Shown: positions 47,281 through 55,125 of the stretch, in pieces
How positions within the stretch are numbered: position 1 is the first letter of the stretch
Layout: each line of letters starts with the position of its first letter
Assembly: GCF_938028825.1 (NCBI RefSeq)
Contig: NZ_CALIZP010000090.1
Coordinates: 34,697-98,696, forward strand
Length of the DNA stretch: 64,000 bases
Direction of reading: 5' to 3'
Origin: an uncultured Cardiobacterium sp.
GTDB taxonomy: Bacteria; Pseudomonadota; Gammaproteobacteria; Cardiobacteriales; Cardiobacteriaceae
The notes under the pieces: model-generated
The model's database searches: none
Told to the model about the DNA's origin: nothing
What the model saw: only the letters and a program-made list of their open reading frames with translations
Position numbers and translations under genes: made by a program

Positions 47281-49914
47281 TTACGGCGCGGTTTCGTTGC
47301 CGTTGAGGTCCAGGGCGTGGCGTTTGCCGTTTTTTTCCACGGTGGCGCGGCCGTCTTTGTATGACCAGACATTGTCGTACTGCGGTTTGACGGTTTCTTT
47401 GCCTTTGGGGTCGATAAAGCCCCAGTGGCCGTCTTTTTTCACCGCCGCGCGCGCTTCGCCATAGGGCAGCACATCCTGATACTGCGGTCTGACGATTTCC
47501 CGCCCTTTTTGGTCGATGAAGCCCCAGCGGCCGTTTTTTTCCACGGCGGCCATGCCTTCGCTGTACGGGCGGATGCGGTCGTAGCGGTCATGCGGCAGGC
47601 GGCTGTCCGGCAGGACGCCCATGTTGCGGTGGTCTGCGGCAACGGCAGGCGCGCTGTCGCCTGCGGTCGCGGCTTTGAGGGTGAGGTTTTGTCTGTTTGC
47701 ACTGCTGCTGCCGTTCAGGCCGTAGTAGGAGAGTGCCGGATTGGCAACGATGCTGTTGCCGCTGCTGTCCGCGCTTGTTGTGCTGCTGTTATTGCCGCCT
47801 GTTGTGGTGCCGTGCGGGGCGCGGTGTGCGGCGGCAGTCGGCACAGAGTGCTCTTTGTGCAGGCTGGCGGTTACGCGTTCCGGGGCGGTCGCGCCGCCGG
47901 TGGCGTCCATCATGATGTTCATCAGCGCGCCCCGGTCCACCGCCATGCCCGGTTTGATTTTGCCACTGGGATCAATGGCGCGGGCGATGTCCAGCGGCAG
48001 GGCTTTGCCGCTGCCTTTGGCGGGGCTGTCGGCGCGCAGGTGGTAGTTGCTTTGTTTGTAGGCGTCGTTGCCTGCGGCTTCGCGGATGAAGAAGGGGTTT
48101 TCCGCGCGGCTGCCGAAGAGGTCGAGCGCGTGGCGTTCCAGTCCGTTGATTTTTTTGTTCACTTTGTTGTGCGCGGCGAGGTCGGCGGTGCGCACGAAGA
48201 GCAGGTTGAGCGGGTCTTTGACGTCGGCCAGGTCCCAAGTAATGACGTAAGGCTCGTTTTCGAGGTTGCTGCGGTAGTAGGCGTTGTAGTCCAGCCCTGT
48301 GAACATGTCGTTGGTGAAGGTTTTGCGCTGTCCGTCCTGGTCGATGCCGCCGACGGTGCGCAGCGGGTAGGCGTAGTGCGGACCGCTGCTGTCGTTTTTC
48401 TGGAAGGCGCGCGAGGAGAGGATGTTGTTGTAGATTTCCGTGCCGGTCTGCGCCCAACTCAGGTTTTTGCCTTTCGACCAGCGTTCTTCGGTTTGGCAGC
48501 GGCCGTCTTTGTAGAAGTTGCAGCCGCCGAGGCGGTCGTCTTCGCGCAGGCGGATGGGGTGGAAGGTGCGCGAGATGGTGTTGTTGTAGATGCGGGTGTT
48601 GCTGGAACCGGAGAGCGAGATGCCGACCGCGCCGTTTTCGATGATGTTGGAGGCGATGATGCCGCGATCGGAGACTTCGTAGAAGATGGCGAGCGGCACG
48701 TTGGTGAAGAAATTGTTGGTGATTTTCGCGTCAATGCAGCCTTCGTCGCACCAGAAGCCGGGCAGCTGGTCGTCGCGGTTGGCGGGGTCGGTAGCGGGTG
48801 GACGCATACTGTCGTCGATGATGTTGTTGCGGAAGACGGTGTTCATCACGTGGGTGATTTTCAGGTGGGCAAAGCCGCAGTAGGCCTGGCAGATGCTGCC
48901 GTTGGTTGGGTAGCCGTCAAGGTTGTTGTTGGCGAAGTAGTTGTTTTCAAAGGTGACGTTCTGGGCGTAGTTGCCGCCGGTGCCCGCGCCGCCGTTGTCG
49001 ATGAAGCGGTTGCCCGCCACGCGCGCGCCGTTGTTTTCGATGATGGCGAGGCCGGAGCTGGTGTTCTGCGCAAAAATGCCGTTTTCCACCAGTGCGTTGT
49101 TGCTGGCAATCACCACCGCCGCCGGGCCGCTTTTATCGTCCAGGCGCGGGTCCTTGAAATTCCAGACATGGTTCGGCGAGAACTGCGCGACGTTGATGCC
49201 GCGCATGGTGAAGTGGTGCGTACCGCCGCCGGCGCTGAAGGCACGGCTGCGCTCGCTGATTTCCACCGTGCCGGCAGCGGGGTCGCTGCCGAGGTAATAG
49301 GTGATGTCGTCCTGCGCGCCGATGTTGTAGCCGGCGCGGTTGTTCTGCGGGTCTTTCAGCGTGGTCGGCGTGTGGTCTTCCACATAGAACGTCCCCGCCG
49401 TCACTTCATCCTTGCTGAGCACCTGGCGCAGCGGTTCGTCGTTGATGAATACCTGCTCCGGATAGGCGGACATCCCCGCCTGTTGCGGCCCGGCAGAGAG
49501 GGTGCAGACGTGGCAGAAATTCTGGAAATCGCCCGTGACTTTCCAGAGGTTGCCCTCTTTCTCGAAGCGCTCGGCGGGGACGACAGTGCTGCCTTTCAGC
49601 CAGACATCGCCATGCGGCTCCGCTTGCAGGGTGATGTGGTTCTTGGTCACGAAGAAATGCGGCTCGCGGTAGGCGCCGCTTTTCAGGATGATGGTCGTGC
49701 CGTCCGTCGCCCGCTGCACGGCGGTGCGGATGGTATCCAGCGGCTTGTCGCGGCTACCGTCGCCCCCGACGGGGGCATCAGCGGCGACCCACAGCACATT
49801 TTCAGCGGGGACGGGGTAATTCGTGTCAAGCGGCTGGTACTTGTGATGGACGGCGGCATAGGCCTGCGGCAGGGCAAGCGCGGCAAACAGCAGCGCGGCG
49901 GGAAAACGGGGCAT
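47281..49914 (-). CDS. Exported right-handed beta-helix protein with C-terminal WG repeats
   Basis: 877 residues. Signal peptide MPRFPAALLFAALALPQAYA. The first part (ENVLWVAADAPVGGDGSRDKPLDTIRTA, about 35-62) is the DUF1565/pectate-lyase-like start. A parallel beta-helix runs to about 600 with stacked Asn and short repeats (NNALVENGIFAQNTSSGLAIIENNGARVAGNRFIDNGG; SNTRIYNNTIS). The last ~95 residues hold three WG-type repeats (YDRIRPYSEGMAAVEKNGRWGFID and so on). Beta-helix proteins of this kind bind or cleave polysaccharide, or epimerise uronates, but I see no certain catalytic set. The combination with WG repeats is unusual. The start at 49914 is chosen for the signal peptide. Confidence 0.8.
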   Translation of the reverse strand: MPRFPAALLFAALALPQAYAAVHHKYQPLDTNYPVPAENVLWVAADAPVGGDGSRDKPLDTIRTAVQRATDGTTIILKSGAYREPHFFVTKNHITLQAEPHGDVWLKGSTVVPAERFEKEGNLWKVTGDFQNFCHVCTLSAGPQQAGMSAYPEQVFINDEPLRQVLSKDEVTAGTFYVEDHTPTTLKDPQNNRAGYNIGAQDDITYYLGSDPAAGTVEISERSRAFSAGGGTHHFTMRGINVAQFSPNHVWNFKDPRLDDKSGPAAVVIASNNALVENGIFAQNTSSGLAIIENNGARVAGNRFIDNGGAGTGGNYAQNVTFENNYFANNNLDGYPTNGSICQAYCGFAHLKITHVMNTVFRNNIIDDSMRPPATDPANRDDQLPGFWCDEGCIDAKITNNFFTNVPLAIFYEVSDRGIIASNIIENGAVGISLSGSSNTRIYNNTISRTFHPIRLREDDRLGGCNFYKDGRCQTEERWSKGKNLSWAQTGTEIYNNILSSRAFQKNDSSGPHYAYPLRTVGGIDQDGQRKTFTNDMFTGLDYNAYYRSNLENEPYVITWDLADVKDPLNLLFVRTADLAAHNKVNKKINGLERHALDLFGSRAENPFFIREAAGNDAYKQSNYHLRADSPAKGSGKALPLDIARAIDPSGKIKPGMAVDRGALMNIMMDATGGATAPERVTASLHKEHSVPTAAAHRAPHGTTTGGNNSSTTSADSSGNSIVANPALSYYGLNGSSSANRQNLTLKAATAGDSAPAVAADHRNMGVLPDSRLPHDRYDRIRPYSEGMAAVEKNGRWGFIDQKGREIVRPQYQDVLPYGEARAAVKKDGHWGFIDPKGKETVKPQYDNVWSYKDGRATVEKNGKRHALDLNGNETAP

Positions 49915-50062
49915 GGCGGGAATCCTTATTGCATGAACAAAAAACAATAAAACGCAGTGTAGCACGCCTTCCATATGAAGAAACAAAACTAGCAAAAACA
50001 AGACACTGGGGAAATATCATGACAAAAATCATACCGTTTAATAATAATAATTCCTAACATTA

Positions 50063-50223
50063 GGGTCTATTGACATTTGACTTGCGCAGCGGATTTTTGC
50101 GGCAAAAACGGCAGATGCAAGGCAAAAAGCGCAGTAAGGTTGGACACCTTGCGCGCATTTTTAACGCAGCAGCTGCCGGATTTTGGTCGAAAAGCCGCCG
50201 CAATGTTGAGTGTCAACAGACCC
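50063..50223. repeat. GGGTCT-ended MITE-like element, 161 bp
   Basis: Inverted ends GGGTCTATTGACATT / AGTGTCAACAGACCC (13 of 15 paired). No coding capacity. The inner part holds TTGCGGCAAAAACGGCAGATGC and TTGCGCGCATTTTTAACGCAGC. It lies 27 bp before the start of the TonB-like gene and supplies most of its upstream sequence. Related to the damaged copy at 1144-1211. Confidence 0.7.
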
Positions 50224-50250
50224 CAGGCAAACCCCAACCGGAACACCGCC

Positions 50251-52122
50251 ATGCGTATCCACTACCTCCTCCCCGCCCTCGCGCTGGCAGGCGCTCATGC
50301 CGAAAAAGCGACCGACCTCGCCTCTGCCGACGCCTACCACATGCAATACAACTTCGGCCCGCCGCCGGTCATCACCCCGCAGACCGACATCAACACCCCG
50401 GTGGAAAACCCCTTTGACTACGCCCGCCCCTGGCTCGACCCGAACATCGCCAACGACGTTGCGGGCAGCACCACCCGGCCGCTGCAACTCGGCGCACAAA
50501 TCGGCAGCCACGGCGACGGCGAACGCGCCCTGCTGCGCCTGCGCGGCAGCAACAGCTACCTCATCGGCAATGCCTACCGCCAGCATCTCGGCGACTACAA
50601 AGACGGCAGCGGCGCGCGCGTCAACGCCGGTTACACCCGCGACGGCCGGGCGGTCGTCCTCGGTGCCGTGCCGGACAACATCCAGGAATACCGCCTCGGC
50701 GTCGTGCGCGACAACATCGACAACGACAAACAGCCCAGCGACCAGATGGACGCGCGACGCACCCGCCGCGTCGTGGTCAACGGCAGCGCCCGCCTCGGCG
50801 CCCAGGACCAGAGCAACACCCTGAACCTAGGCGCGCGCAACATCCACCTCGACCGCCGCGCCGACAATTACAGCCTGCGCCGCGCAGGGCCGCAGCGCGT
50901 CAACATGAAAATCGACCGCAACCTCTACGACCTCAGCGCCGACTACCGCCTGCAATACGGCGACCAGCGCAGCCACATCGGCCTCTCTTACGGCCACGAC
51001 AACCACAACGCCGAGCGTTACCTCAACACCCCGCAAGGCCTGCTGCGCAACGCCTACCGCTTCCCGGACGTGCACAGCGACCGCTGGCACCTCTACTACG
51101 ACCACTACTGGGACATCACTCCGCAGCATCAATTGAGCGGTGGCCTGAGCTACGACCACCTCACTGCCGACCCGCGCGCCAAAAACCGGGGGGCCCGCGT
51201 CGGCGGGCAAACCATCCCGGCGCCGAACCAACTCTGGCAACGCTACTACGGCAGCGCCCTCAATCACAAAGCCAAAACCGACGGCGTCGGCGCAGCGCTC
51301 GCCTACGAATACCGCCCGGACGAACGGCAAACCTACCGCATCGCCGCCGACAGCCTCATCCGCCAGCCCGACAACACCGAACGCTTCCACGCCCTGCCCG
51401 GGCAAAACGGCATGGGCTGGATCGGCAACCCCCACCTCAAACCCGAACGCCACAACCGCATCAGCCTCGCTGCCAGCTGGCAGGGCGCGGGCTGGCGCGA
51501 CTACGGCAAAGTGGCGAACGGCGACCTCGGCGGTGCCTGGCAAATCGAAGCCAACGCCGATTACGACAAAGTGGGCAACTTCATCACCCTCGACCGCGCG
51601 CGCGGACAAAGCGGCATCCGCCAAAGCGACGGCAGCGTCATCAGCCGCAACGTGGACGCCACCCTCATCGGCGCGGAAATCGGCGCGGCAAAAAGCCTGA
51701 CGGCCAATCTCGCCGCGCGCAGCAAAATCCGCTACCAGTACGGCGAAAACGACAGCGACAACCGCGCGCTCTACCACGTCCGCCCGCTCACTGCCGACCT
51801 CGCTCTCGACTGGCGCGACTACGCCCCCTTCGGCAGCTACAACTTCGGCGTGAACCTGCACTACGCGCACAAAAACAGCCGCCGCGACAGCAACAAGGCA
51901 ACCGGTCTCGGCATCGACTACCCGACGGCGGGCTATGCCACCGTCAACCTCTACGGCAGCCTGCAAACCCGCGACCGCTTCGCCGTGACCCTCGGCGTCA
52001 ACAACCTCTTCAACCGCCGCTACTTTGCCTACAACGAACAACCGCACACGGCGGCAATCAACCCCGCCCCCGTCGCCGCCCCCGAACGCAGCGTGTGGCT
52101 GGGCTTCAACTATAACTTCTAA
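50251..52122 (+). CDS. TonB-dependent copper-receptor-like outer membrane barrel, apparently plugless
   Basis: 623 residues, signal peptide ending AGAHA. The barrel resembles the TonB-dependent copper receptor subfamily (OprC/NosA): DNYSLRRAG, RQPDNTERFHALPGQNGMGWIGNPHLKPERHN, the closing NNLFNRRYFAYNEQPHTAAINP and the C-terminal aromatic FNYNF. The usual ~120-residue plug, with its PGV/RG and Met-rich motifs, is missing; only ~60 loosely structured residues precede the first strand. Without a plug it would be a wide pore or a truncated receptor. The MITE just upstream may have delivered the new promoter or removed the plug. No TonB box identified. Confidence 0.62.
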   Translation: MRIHYLLPALALAGAHAEKATDLASADAYHMQYNFGPPPVITPQTDINTPVENPFDYARPWLDPNIANDVAGSTTRPLQLGAQIGSHGDGERALLRLRGSNSYLIGNAYRQHLGDYKDGSGARVNAGYTRDGRAVVLGAVPDNIQEYRLGVVRDNIDNDKQPSDQMDARRTRRVVVNGSARLGAQDQSNTLNLGARNIHLDRRADNYSLRRAGPQRVNMKIDRNLYDLSADYRLQYGDQRSHIGLSYGHDNHNAERYLNTPQGLLRNAYRFPDVHSDRWHLYYDHYWDITPQHQLSGGLSYDHLTADPRAKNRGARVGGQTIPAPNQLWQRYYGSALNHKAKTDGVGAALAYEYRPDERQTYRIAADSLIRQPDNTERFHALPGQNGMGWIGNPHLKPERHNRISLAASWQGAGWRDYGKVANGDLGGAWQIEANADYDKVGNFITLDRARGQSGIRQSDGSVISRNVDATLIGAEIGAAKSLTANLAARSKIRYQYGENDSDNRALYHVRPLTADLALDWRDYAPFGSYNFGVNLHYAHKNSRRDSNKATGLGIDYPTAGYATVNLYGSLQTRDRFAVTLGVNNLFNRRYFAYNEQPHTAAINPAPVAAPERSVWLGFNYNF

Positions 52123-52137
52123 ACGCCAACGGCCCGC

Positions 52138-52165
52138 AAAAAATCCCGCCACAGCGGGATTTTTT
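52138..52165 (+). terminator. Terminator after the TonB-like gene (bidirectional)
   Basis: AAAAAATCCCGC-CACA-GCGGGATTTTTT, 16 nt after the stop. A-run and T-run allow use on both strands, so it may also end glmS-side transcripts. Confidence 0.85.
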
Positions 52166-52259
52166 GTGTCTCTTCCCCGCAGGCAACGCCGCTTACGTTT
52201 TCCATGCCGCCGTTGCCTCACCGGGTCATGAGGAAGCGCCACCGGGCGGGGGTTGGGTA

Positions 52260-52732
52260 TCAGCCGCCCTGTCGCAGTTGTTGCAGGATGGCGGCGACGG
52301 TCATGCGGGCGTAGTCGTAAAGCGGCGGCAGGCGATCGCCGCTGGGGCCTGCCACATTCAGCGTCTGGAAGTGTTCGCGCACAATCCAGGCGGTAGCAGT
52401 CGTAGCGGCGTCCGTCGGGTTTTGACTGAGGCTGTCGAGCAACAGGTAGGTTTGTGGTATTGCTGGCAGAAGCGGAGCGTCAATGCCGTACCGCCGACAG
52501 CCGCACCCGCAACGATGAGCAGGGTGGCATCGCTGTCGAGGACGTTCTGCCGGTTGCGTTTGCGGTAGCCGCCGCCGATGAGTTCTTGTAGCGGGTAGCG
52601 GGCGTCAATCACACCATCGGCAGCGAGGCGGCCTTCCGGACACCAGCCGCCGCAGGGAGTACCGGCGGCGAGGGCGGCGTCCAGCGCAGCGCGGTCCACG
52701 CCGGTCTGCCCGCCGGAGATGATGGTCAGCAT
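52260..52732 (-). pseudogene. Frameshifted molybdenum-carrier-like gene
   Basis: MLTIISGGQTGVDRAALDAAL, GGWCPEGRLAADGVIDARYP and NVLDSDATLLIVAGAAVGGTALT are the putative molybdenum carrier (MoCo_carrier) family. At 52449-52450 the frame breaks. The protein reads CQQYHKPT-CCSTAS instead of the expected Tyr-Leu-Leu-Leu-Asp. Adding one C to the CC there restores LLLDSLSQNPTDAATTATAW, HFQTLNVAGPSGDRLPPLY and the end QQLRQGG at 52260. A single-base deletion therefore splits a normal ~157-residue gene. It could be a real mutation or a sequencing error. Starts directly after the glmS stop. Confidence 0.75.
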
Positions 52733-54550
52733 TTATTCCACCGTGACGGATTTGGCGAGGTTGCGCGGCTGATCCACATCCGTGCCTTTCAGCAGGGCGA
52801 CGTGGTAGGCAAAGAGTTGCAGCGGGATGATGCTGGCGATGGCGGCGGTGAGGTCGTCGAGCTGGCCGAGGCGGATGATTTGCGCACCGGGGAAGCCGTC
52901 GAGGGCGACGCGGTCGTCGGCGAAGAGGATGAGGCGGCCGCCGCGCGCCTGCACGACTTCAAGGTTGCTGATGACTTTTTCGGCGAGCTGGTCGTATTTG
53001 ATGAGGGCGATGACGGGCATGTTCTCGTCCACCAGCGCTAGCGGGCCGTGTTTGAGTTCGCCGGCGGGGTGGGCTTCGGCGTGGATGTAGGCGAGTTCTT
53101 TCAGTTTGAGCGCGCCCTCGGCGGCGAGCGGGTAGTTTTCGCCGCGTCCCAGGTAGAGGCAGCCGTGGCGGTGTTCGAGGCTTTTCGCCGCTTGGGCAAT
53201 GGCAGGTTCGAGGGCGAGGATGTCGTGCAGTTCGCGCGGCAGGCGGTCGAAGGCGGCAAGCTGTTCGCGGCTGTACGCGCGGCCTTGCAGTTCGGCAATG
53301 ATGGCGTTGACGAGGTGCAGCACGGCAAGCTGGGTGACGAAGGCTTTGGTGGAGGCGACGCCGATTTCCCGCCCGGCGCGGGTGAGGAGGGTGTGCGCGG
53401 CGGCGCGGGTCAGCGCGCTTTCGGGGACGTTGCAGATGGCGAGGTTGTCGAGATAGCGCCCGTCCTGTTTGCCTTTTTCCAGCGCGGCGAGGGTGTCGGC
53501 GGTTTCGCCGGATTGGGAGAGGGTGATGAGCAGGGTGTCTGCCGGCACGGCGATGGGGCGGTAGAGGTATTCGCTGGCGTATTCGACGGCGGTCGGGATG
53601 CCGTTTCCCTCAAAGTGGTATTTCATGACGAGGCCCGCGTGGTAGCTGGTGCCGCAGGCGATGATGTGGATTTGCCGCATGCGCGCGAGGGCATCGAGCA
53701 ACGCCGGGCGCAGGCTTGCGAGGTGCAGTTCGCCGTGGCTGAGGCGGCCTTCGAGGGTGTCGGCGATGGCGGTCGGCTGTTCGAAGATTTCTTTTTGCAT
53801 GTAGTGTTTGTAGCCGCCTTTGCCGGTGAGGTCGGCGCTCTGTTCGCTCTCGCTTTCGGCGCGGGCGACGGCGGTGCCGCTCGCGTCATAAATCTGGTAG
53901 CCGTCTTTCGTGATGCGGGCGCTGTCGTTTTCCTGCATGGAGACGAAGCGGCGGGTGACGGGCAGGAGGGCGTAGATGTCGGAGGCGGCGAAGTTCTCGC
54001 CGATGCCGATGCCGATAACCATCGGCGAGCCGTGGCGGGCGGCGACGATTTCGCCGGGGCGGTCGGCGGCGACGACGGCGATGGCATAGGCACCACGCAG
54101 GCGGGCGGTGGCGGCGCGCACGGCGGCGTGCAGGTCGTCGGTGTAGTGGCTGTCGATGAGGTGGGCGATGACTTCGGTGTCGGTGTCGCTGTGGAAGGTG
54201 TAGCCGCGCGCGCGCAGTTCGTCGCGGATATCCTGGTAGTTTTCGATGATGCCGTTGTGGACGACGGCGATGCGTTCGCCGCTCATGTGCGGGTGGGCGT
54301 TCCTTTCGCTCGGCACGCCGTGCGTCGCCCAGCGGGTGTGGGCGATGCCGCTGGTGCCGCTGATCTGCGCTTCCTGCGCTTTGGCGACGAGGCTCGCCAC
54401 CTTGCCGACGGCGCGGCAGCGCTCGATGCGGCCGTCGTGGCAGACGGCAAGCCCGGCCGAGTCGTAGCCGCGATATTCGAGGCGTTTCAGGCCTTCGAGC
54501 AGGATGGGGGTGATATTGCGTTCGGCGACGCCGGCGACGATTCCGCACAT
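52733..54550 (-). CDS. glmS: Glutamine-fructose-6-phosphate aminotransferase (isomerising)
   Basis: 605 residues (609 in E. coli). Makes GlcN-6-P from fructose-6-P and glutamine, the first step to UDP-GlcNAc. N-terminal Cys2 glutaminase (MCGIVAGVAERN), the NIENY-like HNGIIENYQDIRDEL and YDSAGLAV, then two SIS domains (about 290-425 and 460-595) with CGTSYHAG, SQSGETADTLAAL and the C-terminal KSVTVE. GGGAG precedes the ATG at 54550. No glmS ribozyme or GlmY/Z-like leader was seen in the 150 bp upstream. Confidence 0.97.
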   Translation of the reverse strand: MCGIVAGVAERNITPILLEGLKRLEYRGYDSAGLAVCHDGRIERCRAVGKVASLVAKAQEAQISGTSGIAHTRWATHGVPSERNAHPHMSGERIAVVHNGIIENYQDIRDELRARGYTFHSDTDTEVIAHLIDSHYTDDLHAAVRAATARLRGAYAIAVVAADRPGEIVAARHGSPMVIGIGIGENFAASDIYALLPVTRRFVSMQENDSARITKDGYQIYDASGTAVARAESESEQSADLTGKGGYKHYMQKEIFEQPTAIADTLEGRLSHGELHLASLRPALLDALARMRQIHIIACGTSYHAGLVMKYHFEGNGIPTAVEYASEYLYRPIAVPADTLLITLSQSGETADTLAALEKGKQDGRYLDNLAICNVPESALTRAAAHTLLTRAGREIGVASTKAFVTQLAVLHLVNAIIAELQGRAYSREQLAAFDRLPRELHDILALEPAIAQAAKSLEHRHGCLYLGRGENYPLAAEGALKLKELAYIHAEAHPAGELKHGPLALVDENMPVIALIKYDQLAEKVISNLEVVQARGGRLILFADDRVALDGFPGAQIIRLGQLDDLTAAIASIIPLQLFAYHVALLKGTDVDQPRNLAKSVTVE

Positions 54551-54649
54551 GGTGTTTTCTCCCTGGGTGTGAGTGATGGGCGCGCAATATAGCCGCTTGA
54601 CCGCGAAAGCAAAAGCGTTGCGGCTTTTGCCGCGTACGAAGGACGGACA

Positions 54650-54681
54650 CAAAAAACCGCCTGCCCGTGCGGGCAGGCGGT
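54650..54681 (-). terminator. Terminator of the giant glycosidase gene
   Basis: ACCGCCTGCCC-GCAC-GGGCAGGCGGT on the minus strand followed by TTTTTTGTG, 18 nt after the stop. Confidence 0.88.
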
Positions 54682-54698
54682 CGTCGGCGTGTGCCTGT

Positions 54699-55125
54699 TC
54701 AGATGACGATGCCGCTGTGCTGCTCTTCTTCCGGCAGGTGACGGTTGACGTCGCCGTGGTAGGCGGTGTCGTGGTAGCCCTGCGGGCCACGGATTTCGAC
54801 GTGGCTCAGGAGGTCTTGCCCGTCGGGCGCGTTGCCGTCAGCCGTGGTGATGTCCACGCTGTGGCGGTTGCCCGCGCTGTCGGTGATGTTGACTTGTGTA
54901 CCGCCGTGTTCGTGCGCGACGGAGATGTGCGCGCCTTGCATATGTTCACCGGCGAAGACGATGCGGTCGCCTGCGGCGATGTCGAAGTCGAGGATGCGGT
55001 CGCCGCTGCTGTTGCCATCCAGCAGGAAGGCGAAGGTGTCGGCACCTGCGCCGCCTTGCAGCAGGTGGTTGCCGTGTGCGGTGATGAAGGTGTCCGCCGC
55101 GCCGCTGCCTTCGATGCCGTACAGG
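54699..55125 (-). other. RTX / type I secretion C-terminal domain
   Basis: YGIEGSGAADTFITAHGNHL then LQGGAGADTFAFLLDGN is a short RTX nonapeptide stretch (GGxGxDxF). It is followed by GDRILDFDIAAGDRIVFAGE and an acidic end typical of T1SS targets such as the VCA0849 type. This marks ABC-TolC export. A His/Asp-rich segment (HDDASAAQSAHHDGQDDAAQ) precedes it. Confidence 0.85.

Noticed and set aside
47425..49950. Plus-strand 841-codon frame opposite the beta-helix gene
   Set aside because: Low-complexity Val/Ala/Gly product without signal or motif. The minus strand has a signal peptide, beta-helix and WG repeats.
54551..54698. glmS ribozyme or other riboswitch upstream of glmS
   Set aside because: The region is under 150 bp and is filled by the giant gene's terminator. 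No ribozyme core is visible, and the glmS ribozyme is a Gram-positive feature.
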